Source: DATLNF01 sp963765815
GTDB lineage: Bacteria; Actinomycetota; Actinomycetes; BP-191
Assembly (NCBI GenBank): GCA_963765815.1
Contig: CAVXXT010000001.1
Location: 310,001 to 374,000, forward strand
DNA: 64,000 nucleotides
Reading direction: 5' to 3'
Shown here: positions 25,043-33,438 of the stretch, in pieces
Layout: each line of letters starts with the position of its first letter
How positions within the stretch are numbered: the first letter of the stretch is position 1
The notes under the pieces: model-generated
What the model was told of the DNA's origin: nothing
Databases searched by the model: none
What the model saw: the letters and a program-made list of their open reading frames with translations, nothing else
Made by a program: the position numbers and the translations under genes

Positions 25043-26125
25043 CTACTCGAAGGTGACGACGGCGCGGGCGCCTCTGCCGGCTTCCATGGACTCGAAGGCG
25101 GCGTCGATGTCGCCCAGCGCGATGCGGTCGCCGACCAGCGCGCCGATGTCCAGCGCGCCGGTCCGGTGCAGCTCGATGAGGCGGGGGATGTCGACGGCGG
25201 GGTCGACGGAGCCGTAGTAGCAGCCGGTCAGCGTGCGGGCTTGGTAGAAGAGCTCGAGCGCGTTGAATGCCACCTCGTCGTCGAGGCGCCCCGCGCCGAC
25301 CACGACCGCCGTACCGCCGCGTCGCGTCGACCGCCACGCGGTCTTGATGGTCGCTGACCGGCCGACCGCCTCGAAGGCGTAGTCGACGCCGCGCTTGCCG
25401 GTCAGTCCGCGGATCGCCTTCTCCGCGTCACCGGACGCGTCGACGACATCGGTCGCGCCCATCGTCTGCGCGAGCTCGAGCCGCTCGGCTGACAGGTCCA
25501 CCGCGATGACCTGCGAGGCGCCGGCGACCCGTGCGCCCTGGATCACGGACAGGCCGACCGCGCCGCAGCCGAAGACCGCGACGGTCGAGCCCGGCTCGAC
25601 CCGCGCCGTGTTGAGCACCGCCCCGACCCCGGTCGTGACCGCACAGCCCATCAGCGCGCCGATCTCGAACGGCACGTCCTCCGGGATCTTCACCACCGAT
25701 CGCTCGAGGACGAGTGTCTCCTCGGCGAAGCTCGCGGTGCCGAGGCCGGCGTGCACCTTCTCGCCGTCGAGGTCGGCGTACGGCGCGGACAGCGAGTCCT
25801 GCACCGCGCGCTCGCACAGGTGCACCTCGCCGCGGGTGCAGAAGTAGCACTCGCGGCACGGCGGGCTCCAGATCAGCACGACGTGGTCGCCCACCGCGAC
25901 CGAGGTGACGTCGGAGCCGACCTCGGTCACGACTCCGGCCGCCTCGTGGCCGAGGACTGCGGGCACCGGCTGCGCGAGCGAGCCGCGCGCGAGTGACAGG
26001 TCGGAGTGGCAGATGCCGGTCGCGCGGATCTGCACCCGCACCTGCAGCGGGCCGGTGGCGGCGAGGTCGATGTCGGCGAGCGTCAGCGGCTCGCCGGCGT
26101 GGCGGAGTACGGCGGCACGGGTCAT
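25043..26125 (-). CDS. Zinc-dependent alcohol dehydrogenase (MDR superfamily)
   Basis: 360 aa. Catalytic zinc residues are in ATGICHSDLS and LGHEAAGVV. The structural zinc site is the four Cys in CRECYFCTRGEVHLC. The Rossmann motif is VFGCGAVGLS. The sequence resembles class III-like or aryl/alkyl alcohol dehydrogenases of actinobacteria; the substrate is not known. ATG 26125 is preferred over ATG 26134, which lies only a few nt after GGGAAG. The gene diverges from nhaA. Confidence 0.92.
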   Translation of the reverse strand: MTRAAVLRHAGEPLTLADIDLAATGPLQVRVQIRATGICHSDLSLARGSLAQPVPAVLGHEAAGVVTEVGSDVTSVAVGDHVVLIWSPPCRECYFCTRGEVHLCERAVQDSLSAPYADLDGEKVHAGLGTASFAEETLVLERSVVKIPEDVPFEIGALMGCAVTTGVGAVLNTARVEPGSTVAVFGCGAVGLSVIQGARVAGASQVIAVDLSAERLELAQTMGATDVVDASGDAEKAIRGLTGKRGVDYAFEAVGRSATIKTAWRSTRRGGTAVVVGAGRLDDEVAFNALELFYQARTLTGCYYGSVDPAVDIPRLIELHRTGALDIGALVGDRIALGDIDAAFESMEAGRGARAVVTFE

Positions 26126-26139
26126 GGCGCGCATTCTTC

Positions 26140-26168
26140 CCGACAGCGCCGCGATACCCCGATACAGT
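26140..26168 (+). promoter_or_regulatory. Promoter of nhaA
   Basis: CCGACA (26140-26145) and TACAGT (26163-26168) are separated by 17 nt. The predicted transcription start, about 26175, falls at the beginning of the structured leader described next. Confidence 0.55.
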
Positions 26169-26172
26169 CGAC

Positions 26173-26213
26173 GGCGGTGCGCCGGGAAGCCTGGTCGGCA
26201 AGACCATGTCGCC
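26173..26213 (+). promoter_or_regulatory. Candidate structured leader RNA upstream of nhaA
   Basis: GGCG (26173-26176) can pair with CGCC (26210-26213), enclosing a hairpin TGGTC (26192-26196) / GACCA (26202-26206). The single-stranded GCCGGGAAGCC in between has the look of a conserved riboswitch joint. The ribosome site GAGGA (26219-26223) follows 5 nt later. Alkali-ion riboswitches precede nhaA genes in other bacteria; membership here is unproven. Confidence 0.4.
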
Positions 26214-26228
26214 TGCCCCGAGGACGTC

Positions 26229-27416
26229 GTGACCAGCACCCGTCGTAGCGCGCTCGCCCACTTCCTGCACGCGGAGTCCACCGGCGGAATCGCGCTGCTC
26301 GTCGCCACAGCCGTCGCGATGGTCTGGGCCAACTCACCCCTCTCCGACGCGTACGCCGACCTGTGGCACGCGGACCTGCGGCTTGGCATCGGGTCGTTCT
26401 CGCGCACGGAGGACCTGCGGCACTGGGTCAACGACGGGCTGATGACGGTGTTCTTCCTCGTCGTCGGGCTCGAGATCAAGCGCGAGCTCGTGGTAGGGGA
26501 GCTGCGGGACCGCAGGACGGTCGCGCTGCCCGCGCTGGCGGCGCTCGGCGGCATGGTCGTCCCGGCGCTCATCTACACCGCGATCAACCTGGGCGGCGAC
26601 GGCGAGCCGCGTGGCTGGGCAGTGCCGATGGCCACCGACATCGCCTTCTGCGTCGGCGTGATGGCGCTGCTGGGCGACCGGGTGTCGTCGTCCGTGAAGC
26701 TGTTCCTCCTCACCCTCGCGATCGTCGACGACATCGGCGCGATCCTCGTCATCGCCCTGTTCTACGGCGGCGACCTGTCCGTGGCTCCGTTGCTCGGGTG
26801 CGTCGTGCTGCTCGCGGCGTACGGCGCGATGCATCGCCGGGCGGTGCCGGGCTGGCCGGCGTACGCCGTTGTGGGTGTGGCCGCATGGGTGGCGCTGCTC
26901 GCGTCCGGGGTCCACGCGACTCTGGCGGGAGTTGCCCTCGGCCTGCTGACCCGTACAGACGGTCGTCCCGGCCAGGAAAGCCCGGTCGAGAGGGCCGAGC
27001 GCCTCCTTCACCCGTGGTCGACGCTGCTCGTCGTGCCGGTCTTCGCGCTCGCCAACGCCGGCCTGTCGCTCTCCGGCGACGACGTCCGGTCGGCTGTGTC
27101 GAGCCCGGTCGCCGTCGGCGTGGCGGTCGGGCTGGTCGTCGGCAAGCTCGTCGGCGTGCTCGGCGCGACGTGGGTCGGCCATCGCACCGGCCTCGGCGCG
27201 TTGCCGACCGGCGTGAGCTGGGGCGAGATCACTGGCGTAGCGGCCCTGGCCGGTGTCGGCTTCACGGTGTCGCTCTTCGTCACCGGGCTCGCGTTCGACG
27301 ACGCGGCGGCGGAACGCGACGCGACGCTCGGGATCCTGGCCGGCTCGCTCGTCGCGGCAGTGCTCGGGGCCGTGATCCTGGCGCGTACAGCGCGGGTCGA
27401 GCCGGGCGAGCTCTGA
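26229..27416 (+). CDS. nhaA: Na+/H+ antiporter NhaA
   Basis: 395 aa, about 11-12 TM segments. Family motifs are visible: ESTGGIALLVATAVAMVWANSP at the N-terminus, VNDGLMTVFFLVVGLEIKRE, ATDIAFCVGVMALLG and LAIVDDIGAI with the ion-binding Asp pair. It exchanges cytoplasmic Na+ (or Li+) for protons. The GTG start at 26229 follows GAGGA with a 5-nt spacer. The gene ends just before a palindromic repeat shared with the convergent PH-domain gene. Confidence 0.95.
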   Translation: MTSTRRSALAHFLHAESTGGIALLVATAVAMVWANSPLSDAYADLWHADLRLGIGSFSRTEDLRHWVNDGLMTVFFLVVGLEIKRELVVGELRDRRTVALPALAALGGMVVPALIYTAINLGGDGEPRGWAVPMATDIAFCVGVMALLGDRVSSSVKLFLLTLAIVDDIGAILVIALFYGGDLSVAPLLGCVVLLAAYGAMHRRAVPGWPAYAVVGVAAWVALLASGVHATLAGVALGLLTRTDGRPGQESPVERAERLLHPWSTLLVVPVFALANAGLSLSGDDVRSAVSSPVAVGVAVGLVVGKLVGVLGATWVGHRTGLGALPTGVSWGEITGVAALAGVGFTVSLFVTGLAFDDAAAERDATLGILAGSLVAAVLGAVILARTARVEPGEL

Positions 27417-27424
27417 CCCGGGCG

Positions 27425-27474
27425 GAACATTGAAGCGATCTGCACCGTCGCAGGCTCAGCCCGCTTCAATGTTC
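27425..27474. repeat. Intergenic palindromic repeat, copy 2
   Basis: GAACATTGAAGCG (27425-27437) and CGCTTCAATGTTC (27462-27474) are perfect 13-bp inverted arms. The centre shares GCGATCTGCACCGTCG with the reverse complement of copy 1. It lies between convergent genes, and its right arm encodes the last residues of the PH-domain protein. Confidence 0.85.
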
Positions 27475-28766
27475 ATGACCACACGGGAGCGCGCGACCAG
27501 GTCCAGCGCCTCGGCGATCCCTCGGTGCTCCGCCATCGACCGCACGGTCTGGCCGGGTGTGTCCACGTGCACCGACGCGAGCCCGAGCAGACGCTGCCAC
27601 CAGCCCTGAGTGACTCGAAGGCTCTGCACCTTGCGATGCGGGACGACGTCGGTGATTCGGCGTACGACGCCGCTGCGCGTCACGCAGTGAGTGCCGGTCC
27701 AGCCGGCGCCGAGCCAGCGGTGGGACAGCGGCGCGCGCCAGCGGGCGCTCGCCGGCGCAGGCACGAGCGTGACCGACGAGAGGTCGACGCCGGGCATCAC
27801 CTGCGCGAGCAGCGGCGCGACCAACGAGCGCGGCGCGACCGGCATGAGCATCGACGTCTGCGCGCGGTCGGACCGGTCGGCGCCGATGTAGCCGGCGACG
27901 TCGACGTAGAGGCGCACCCATCCCCAATGCCGCCAAAGCAGCGGCTCCTGGATCCGCACCGCCTGGACCCGGCCGTGCGGGATCGTCTGCGTCCGCAGGT
28001 TGAGCAGGCCGCGTCGTATTCGCAGCCCGTCGGGGGCGGCGGCGACGGTGAAGCCGTAGAGCGCCTCGTGCTGCACGAGCGTCGTCGCGGCGGCGATGCC
28101 CACCGGCGGCAGCATCGCGAGCAGCACGGCGAACCCGGCTGCGGGTGCGAAGATCGCGACGGCCACCGCTGCGGCGACGACGACGACGAGCGTGATCGCC
28201 GGCACCAGCACCGCCGTGGTGACCAGCGCGCTCACCGGCACGGCGGCGAGCACCCGCTCCGCCGGCGCGGGCGAGTCCGGCGCGACACCGGCTCGCCGCG
28301 CGAGCAGGGTGGCGCGCAGTGACGTTGCGCGGACGTCGGAGAGGTAGGCCAGCGCCAGCTCGGACCCGCCGGTGCTCACGGCCTCCACCTGCAGCTCGGC
28401 CAGCCCGAGCGCCCGCGCGAGCAGTCCGCGCTTGATGTCGACGCTCTCCACCCGAGAGATCGGCAGTCGCCGGCGCTGCCGACGGAGGATCCCGGTGTGG
28501 ACCTCCATGACGTCCCCGGCGACCCGATAGCGGGTCGTCCGCCAGCTGAGGTAGCCGCCGACGACCGCAAGCGCCAGGACCACGGCGACGACCAGCACCG
28601 CCCACTTCACCGGGAGCCCGGTCGCCGACTGGGCGAGCGCGACCGCCAGCGGCGCGACGATCCGCCAGCTGCGCAGAATCGGCGTCAGCGGGTGCAGGCG
28701 ATGCCAGTGTCCGTCCGAGGAGACGTCGTACGACGACAGCTCAGAGCCCGGCGGCATGCGCCTCAC
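27456..28766 (-). CDS. Membrane protein with several bacterial PH (DUF304) domains, YdbT-like
   Basis: 436 aa. Three PH-like units are visible, each beginning with a Y/T-x-V-x-x-D-x-L/M pattern: TRYRVAGDVMEVHTGILRRQRRRLP, YGFTVAAAPDGLRIRRGLLNLR and THCVTRSGVVRRITDVVPHRKVQSLR. Paired TM segments lie before each of the first two. It overlaps the upstream smaller PH protein, as in YdbS/YdbT pairs. Function is unknown; a cell-envelope or stress role is suggested for homologues. The C-terminal residues are encoded by the palindromic repeat. Confidence 0.85.
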   Translation of the reverse strand: MRRMPPGSELSSYDVSSDGHWHRLHPLTPILRSWRIVAPLAVALAQSATGLPVKWAVLVVAVVLALAVVGGYLSWRTTRYRVAGDVMEVHTGILRRQRRRLPISRVESVDIKRGLLARALGLAELQVEAVSTGGSELALAYLSDVRATSLRATLLARRAGVAPDSPAPAERVLAAVPVSALVTTAVLVPAITLVVVVAAAVAVAIFAPAAGFAVLLAMLPPVGIAAATTLVQHEALYGFTVAAAPDGLRIRRGLLNLRTQTIPHGRVQAVRIQEPLLWRHWGWVRLYVDVAGYIGADRSDRAQTSMLMPVAPRSLVAPLLAQVMPGVDLSSVTLVPAPASARWRAPLSHRWLGAGWTGTHCVTRSGVVRRITDVVPHRKVQSLRVTQGWWQRLLGLASVHVDTPGQTVRSMAEHRGIAEALDLVARSRVVMNIEAG

Positions 28767-29244
28767 CGAGCTCGGCCAGCCGGTCGCGCAGCTGCGTCGC
28801 GTCGTCGGCGGAGAGCCCGGGGATCGCCGCGTCAGTGGCCGCCGCGGCCGTGTGCAGCACGACCGACGCGACGTCGAAGCGCCGGTCGAGCGGTCCCTGC
28901 GACACGTCGACGAACTGCATCCGCCCGTACGGCACGACCGACAGGCGCTGCACCAGCACCCCGCGGCGGATCAGCAGGTCGCGGTCGCGGGTCGCGTAGC
29001 CCCAAGCGGCGTATCGGCGAGAGACCACCTGAAGCGCGAGCGTGAGCAGCGCAGCGACCGCGAGCCCGGTCGCCGCCGCGGCAGTCCCGCCTGCTGCGGC
29101 GGCCACGAAGGTCGCGGCCATGCCGGGCACGCCGACGACGATCACGGCGAGCAGCCGCCACATGGACAGCGTCCGCGGTGACAGGCCGGTCCAGGTCACA
29201 TCACGGTCGGCGTCGAGGACGTCGGCCAGGTCGGCGCGGGTCAT
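28741..29244 (-). CDS. PH-domain membrane protein, YdbS-like
   Basis: 167 aa with two TM segments (LLAVIVVGVPGMAATFVAAAAGG and TGLAVAALLTLALQVV) followed by one DUF304 PH domain (YATRDRDLLIRRGVLVQRLSVVPYGRMQFVDVSQGPLDRRF). It is the small partner of the YdbS/YdbT type pair; the two genes overlap by 26 nt. ATG 29244 overlaps the stop of the preceding 67-aa gene (ATGA). Confidence 0.85.
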   Translation of the reverse strand: MTRADLADVLDADRDVTWTGLSPRTLSMWRLLAVIVVGVPGMAATFVAAAAGGTAAAATGLAVAALLTLALQVVSRRYAAWGYATRDRDLLIRRGVLVQRLSVVPYGRMQFVDVSQGPLDRRFDVASVVLHTAAAATDAAIPGLSADDATQLRDRLAELGEAHAAGL

Positions 29245-29444
29245 CGGGGCAGTGGGTCGATACGACGCAGGAAGCCGCGCACGTTGAGGAACTCGCCGAG
29301 GGTGTCGCGGTGCTCGGCACACGCCGACCAGACCTTCTCGCGATCCGGCGTGTGCAGCTTCGGGTTGTTCCAGACCAGCAGGTGCTCCGCCGCGGCGCGG
29401 CAGCCCTTCGACGAGCAGATGACCGGGTCGGCCGGCTCGGTCAT
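29241..29444 (-). CDS. Small conserved Cys-containing protein
   Basis: 67 aa. Visible elements are CSSKGCRAAAEHLLVWNNPKLHTP and WSACAEHRDTLGEFLNVRGFLR. The C-x4-C and C-x2-H spacing could hold a metal. Similar short actinobacterial proteins are widely annotated as acetone carboxylase, which such a short chain cannot be alone. It is locked between neighbours by ATGA overlaps on both sides. Confidence 0.8.
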   Translation of the reverse strand: MTEPADPVICSSKGCRAAAEHLLVWNNPKLHTPDREKVWSACAEHRDTLGEFLNVRGFLRRIDPLPR

Positions 29445-30394
29445 GCGCGCGGGTCGAGGACCAGCTTGCCCGTCGTACGACGAGCGCGCAGGTCCTCGTG
29501 CGCGCGCCTCGCCTCGCTCATCGGGTAGTCGCCGCCGACGATCGGCTTGAGGTCGCCGGACGCGACGAGTGACAGCAGCTCGGCCATCGGCTCGCTCATC
29601 ATCGACGGCTTGGTCATGCAGTGGGCGAGCCAGAACCCGCCGACCGTGCGGCTGCGGCCCATCAGCCCGGCGACGTCGACGGGCTGCGGCGGCACCCGGC
29701 CGGCCATGCCGTAGGCGATCAGCCGGCCGAACGGCGCCAGGGCCGCGAGGCTCGCGTCGAAGACGTTGCCGCCGGTCATCTCGAGGACGACGTCGACCTT
29801 CTTGCCGTTGTTGGCCTCCTCCAGCGCGGTCTTGAGGTCGGGCGAGTCGGGGTCGATCGCGACGTCGGCGCCGAGGTCGAGGGCGACCTGGCGCTTGTCC
29901 TCGCTCGACGCCATCGCGATCACCCGCCCGGCACCCCACAGCTTGGCCAGCTGGACCGCGAGGCTGCCGACACCACCGGCAGCGGCCACGACAACCACCG
30001 ACTCACCGGGCTGCATCCGTGACGACGTGCGCAGCAGGTGCCAGGCGGTCATGCCCTGCAGTACGACGGCGAGCGCGTCGCCATCGCTGACCCCCTCGGG
30101 CAGGTCGAACGCCAGCATCGGCCAGGCGACCGCCTTCTCGGCGTACCCGCCGCCTTGCAGCAGCGCCACAACTCGGCGGCCGTCCGCCGTCGTGCCGACC
30201 ACCTCGGCGCCGGGGATCAGCGGCAGCTCCTGCGGCGCGAGGTAGGAGTTCTCCGCCTGGTGGGTGTCGGCGTAGTTGACCCCGGACCGGCTCACATCGA
30301 TCAGCAGCTGGCCGGGCGCCGGCTCGGGATCGGGGACGTCGGTGACCGTGAGGACCTCAGGCCCGCCGAACTCGGTGATCTGGACTGCGCGCAT
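29441..30394 (-). CDS. NAD(P)H:quinone oxidoreductase (zeta-crystallin type)
   Basis: 317 aa, the zinc-free MDR type. The N-terminal GroES-like domain starts MRAVQITEFGGPEVL, and the Rossmann motif is AAAGGVGSLAVQLAKLWGA. There are no zinc-ligand Cys clusters, and the protein ends ARRTTGKLVLDPRA as in quinone oxidoreductases. It is the first gene of an operon with the 67-aa protein and two PH-domain genes. Confidence 0.92.
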   Translation of the reverse strand: MRAVQITEFGGPEVLTVTDVPDPEPAPGQLLIDVSRSGVNYADTHQAENSYLAPQELPLIPGAEVVGTTADGRRVVALLQGGGYAEKAVAWPMLAFDLPEGVSDGDALAVVLQGMTAWHLLRTSSRMQPGESVVVVAAAGGVGSLAVQLAKLWGAGRVIAMASSEDKRQVALDLGADVAIDPDSPDLKTALEEANNGKKVDVVLEMTGGNVFDASLAALAPFGRLIAYGMAGRVPPQPVDVAGLMGRSRTVGGFWLAHCMTKPSMMSEPMAELLSLVASGDLKPIVGGDYPMSEARRAHEDLRARRTTGKLVLDPRA

Positions 30395-30429
30395 GGCCGC
30401 AGCCTAGGGGGTCGATGCGGGCGCGGGCG

Positions 30430-31116
30430 CTACGAGGCGTTGAGGGCGAAGGCGCCGACGGCGATGAAGTGCAGGGTCGCCGCGATGATGGTCAGCACGT
30501 GGAAGACCTCGTGGAAGCCGAACGTCGCCGGGAACGGGTTAGGCCGGCCGATCGCGTAGACCACCGCGCCGGTGCTGTAGAGCACGCCGCCGACGCCGAG
30601 CAGGATCACCGTCGCGAGGCCCGCTCGGTCAACGAGCTGCGGCATGACCGCGACCGCAACCCAGCCCAAGGCGATGTACATCGCGGCCGACAGCCACTTC
30701 GGCGCGCCCAGCCACAGCATGCGCGACGCGATGCCGACGAGCGCCCCGCCCCAGACCACGAGCAGTACGACGACCGCCAGCCGGCCGCGCAGCACCAGCA
30801 TCGCGAACGGCGTGTAGGTCCCGGCGATCAGCACGAAGATCATCGAGTGGTCGAGGCGCATCATCCGGCGCCTCGCCCGCTGCGACCAGCTGCGCCGGTG
30901 GTAGAGCGCGCTGGTGCCGAAGAGGCCGACGACGCTCATCGCGTAGATGATCGCCGCCATCCGCGCGCGGCCGGTGTCGGCAGTGATGACCAGTGCGAGG
31001 CACCCGCCCCCGAATGCCGCGAACGCCCACTGGTGCAGGACGCCGCGCAGTCGCGGGCGCATCGGCTCAGAAGGTGCGGGGGAGAGCTCGGAGCTGGATG
31101 CGGAGGGGGAAGTCAT
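30430..31116 (-). CDS. Hemolysin III (PAQR) family membrane protein
   Basis: 228 aa with seven predicted TM helices. PAQR-type motifs are seen: SALYHRRSW with the conserved S-x3-H, RLDHSMIFVLIAGTYTP and FGFHEVFHVLTI with paired His. These residues bind zinc in the family. ATG 31116 is preferred over the ATG three codons upstream. Its role is in membrane homeostasis by family inference only. Confidence 0.92.
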   Translation of the reverse strand: MTSPSASSSELSPAPSEPMRPRLRGVLHQWAFAAFGGGCLALVITADTGRARMAAIIYAMSVVGLFGTSALYHRRSWSQRARRRMMRLDHSMIFVLIAGTYTPFAMLVLRGRLAVVVLLVVWGGALVGIASRMLWLGAPKWLSAAMYIALGWVAVAVMPQLVDRAGLATVILLGVGGVLYSTGAVVYAIGRPNPFPATFGFHEVFHVLTIIAATLHFIAVGAFALNAS

Positions 31117-31198
31117 CGACAGCAATCCTGATTCGAGGTAGGCGCCACTCGGCGGGCCTACCCACCCAGGCTACGCCGACAACCTGCGGACGAGCCGG

Positions 31199-31486
31199 TC
31201 AGCCGCCGGACACGGCCGGGATGACCCAGATCTCGTCGCCGGGCGCGACCGGCGTCGCCAGCACGCCGGTCAGCCGGATGCTCTCCTCGCCGACGAAGAC
31301 GTTGACGTGGCGGCGTACTGCGCCCCGCTCGTCGAGGATCCGCGCGTGCACGCCCGGGTGCGCCTTCTCCAGGTGCGCCACGACGTCGGCCATCGTGGCC
31401 GACCCGGTCAGCGGTACGTCGATCGTGGACGCCCCGCCGGCCAGCTCGCGCAGCGCGTTGGGCAGGTGCAGCTTCGCAGCGCTCAC
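31199..31486 (-). CDS. MoaD/ThiS-family small sulfur-carrier-like protein
   Basis: 95 aa with the ubiquitin-like fold pattern of MoaD (LPNALRELAGG, DVPLTGSATMADVVAHL, NVFVGEESIRL, GDEIWVIPAVSGG). It ends in Gly-Gly, as required for C-terminal activation. No molybdopterin, thiamine or cysteine biosynthesis gene is nearby. GTG 31486 overlaps the stop of the beta-propeller gene (GTGA). Confidence 0.88.
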   Translation of the reverse strand: MSAAKLHLPNALRELAGGASTIDVPLTGSATMADVVAHLEKAHPGVHARILDERGAVRRHVNVFVGEESIRLTGVLATPVAPGDEIWVIPAVSGG

Positions 31487-32574
31487 GCCAGCACCGCGGT
31501 CTTCACGCACGTCACAGGCGGGAGGAGCGGCGCCACCTCGCGCCAGGTCGAGCCCTCGTCGGCCGAGCCGTAGAGCTGGCCGCCGCGGGTGCCGAACCAG
31601 AGTCCCGCCGGGTCGAGCGAGTCGGCCGCGAAGCCGTCGCGCAGGATCGTCGCGTGCGCGTCGGTCGTCGGCAGGCCGACACCGAGCGGCGACCACGAGC
31701 CGCCTGCGTCGGTGGTCCGGTAGACGCGGATCTGCGCGTCGGGCGTGAGCCGCACCATGTCGGACTCGAGCGGGATGCAGTACGCCGTGTCCGCCCGGCG
31801 CGGGTGCGTCACCATCGGGAAGCCGAAGTCGGACGGCACGCCGTTGCCGACGTCCTGCCAGGAGGCGCCGCCGTCGTCGCTGCGGTAGATCCCCCAGTGG
31901 TGCTGCAGGAACAGCCGGTCGGGGTTGCCCGGGTCGCGCGCGACCTTGTGCACGCACTGGCCGAACTCGGTGTCGGGGTCCGGGAGGAACGGCGCCTTGA
32001 TGCCCCTGTTCGACGCGGTCCACGTCGAGCCGGCGTCCTCGGTCCGGTAGAAGCCGGCCGCGGAGACCGCGATCGCCATCTTCGCCGGGTCGTCGGGGTG
32101 GGGCAGCACGGTGTGCAGGCACAGCCCGCCGCCGCCCGGCTGCCACTGCGACCGGTGCGGGTGGTCCCACAGCCCGCGGACCAGCTCGAAGCTCTTGCCC
32201 GCGTCGGTCGACCGGAACAGTGCCGCGGGCTCGACCCCGGCGTACACGACGTCGGGCTCGGACTCATGGCCCAGCTCGAGCTGCCAGATGTTGGCGAGCG
32301 CCGCGCCGGTGTCCTCCGGAAACGCGACGACGGGCACCTCCGGCTCGTCCCACGTCGCGCCGAGGTCGTCGCTCGTCACCAGCGACGCGCCCCAGTGCAT
32401 GCTGCTGGCGGAGGCGAGGATGCGGCTGCGGCCGTTGCGGCCGTCGTACACCGCGGAGTAGACGGCGCGGCCGGGCAGGTGCGGCCCGGTGACCGTCAGG
32501 TGCTCGCGATCCGGCCCGGTGAAGAGGAACAGCCCCTTCATCGTGCCGACCATCAGCAGCAGCTGCTCGCTCAT
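31483..32574 (-). CDS. BNR/sortilin-type beta-propeller protein
   Basis: 363 aa, without signal peptide. Repeated Asp-box-like units SxDxGxxW are present: SDDLGATW, STDAGKSF, TEDAGSTW, SDDGGASW, TTDAGGSW and SADEGSTW, so a six- or seven-blade propeller is expected. It is not convincing as a sialidase, because the FRIP motif and the Arg triad are not evident. Both start and stop overlap neighbours, so it forms a tight unit with GDPD and the MoaD-like protein. Confidence 0.85.
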   Translation of the reverse strand: MSEQLLLMVGTMKGLFLFTGPDREHLTVTGPHLPGRAVYSAVYDGRNGRSRILASASSMHWGASLVTSDDLGATWDEPEVPVVAFPEDTGAALANIWQLELGHESEPDVVYAGVEPAALFRSTDAGKSFELVRGLWDHPHRSQWQPGGGGLCLHTVLPHPDDPAKMAIAVSAAGFYRTEDAGSTWTASNRGIKAPFLPDPDTEFGQCVHKVARDPGNPDRLFLQHHWGIYRSDDGGASWQDVGNGVPSDFGFPMVTHPRRADTAYCIPLESDMVRLTPDAQIRVYRTTDAGGSWSPLGVGLPTTDAHATILRDGFAADSLDPAGLWFGTRGGQLYGSADEGSTWREVAPLLPPVTCVKTAVLA

Positions 32575-33371
32575 GTGGTGCTTCCCACTCTCTCGCGGAC
32601 CGCCCGTGGGCGGTTGGTGATGACGGCGTCGACCCCCAGGTCGAGGACGAAGTCGATGTCGTCGGGCTGGTCGACGGTCCAGACGTGCACCCGGTGCCCG
32701 TGGTCATGAGCACGGGCGACGTACGCCGGATCCTTGCGGAGCACGTCGAGGGACGGCCCGGCGATCCCGACCTGGTTGGGCAGCGTGCCGTCGCGCAGCC
32801 AGCGAGGCACCCGGTCCATCAGCAGGACGGTGGGCACGCCCGGCGCGTAGGCGTGCATCCGGCGCAGGCCGACCGGCGCGAAGCTCATCATCGTGACCGG
32901 GCAGGTCCCGTCTGCGCGGCAGGTCTCGGTGATGCCGAAGCTGTCGAGGAGCTCCGCGAGGGTCCGCTCCACGCGGCCGGCGTACCGGGTGGGGTGCTTG
33001 GTCTCGACGTGCAGCTCGACCGGCCGGTCCGCCTCGGTGACCAGCGCGAGGAGTCGCTCCAGCGTGAGCACGCCGTAGCGGTCGCGGTCGGGCTCGTCCC
33101 AGTCCGCGGTCAGCAGCGCGTCGCGGTGCCGGCGGCTGGTGTCGAAGTCGAGCTCGGCGAGATCCGCGAGCTCCAGCGTGCTGACGACCCCGCGGCCGTT
33201 GGACGTGCGGTCGACCCGGCGGTCGTGCACGCAGACCAGGACGCCGTCGCGCGTCAGCCGCGCGTCGCACTCCAGCGCATCGGCGCCGTCGTCGATCGCC
33301 CGCTCGTACGCCGCGAGGGTGTGCTCCGCGATGTCGTGGGACGAGCCGCGGTGGGCGACGACCTGGGTCAC
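32571..33371 (-). CDS. Cytosolic glycerophosphodiester phosphodiesterase
   Basis: 266 aa with an intact GDPD barrel: VAHRGSSHDIAEHTL, ADALECDARLTRDGVLVCVHDRRVDRTS and VELHVETKHP carry the catalytic His and metal-binding acidic residues. There is no signal peptide, unlike the secreted GDPD at 17121. GTG 33371. Its stop overlaps the propeller gene by 4 nt. Confidence 0.93.
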   Translation of the reverse strand: MTQVVAHRGSSHDIAEHTLAAYERAIDDGADALECDARLTRDGVLVCVHDRRVDRTSNGRGVVSTLELADLAELDFDTSRRHRDALLTADWDEPDRDRYGVLTLERLLALVTEADRPVELHVETKHPTRYAGRVERTLAELLDSFGITETCRADGTCPVTMMSFAPVGLRRMHAYAPGVPTVLLMDRVPRWLRDGTLPNQVGIAGPSLDVLRKDPAYVARAHDHGHRVHVWTVDQPDDIDFVLDLGVDAVITNRPRAVRERVGSTT

Positions 33372-33438
33372 TCACCCTCCCCACCGCTGCGGCTGGACTG
33401 CGCTGGCCCGACCGTACCGAACCCGCGGATCACCTTTG

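Noticed and set aside
31483..32574. Sialidase annotation for the propeller protein
   Set aside because: Only Asp-box-like repeats are present; the FRIP motif and Arg triad of sialidases were not found and there is no signal peptide.
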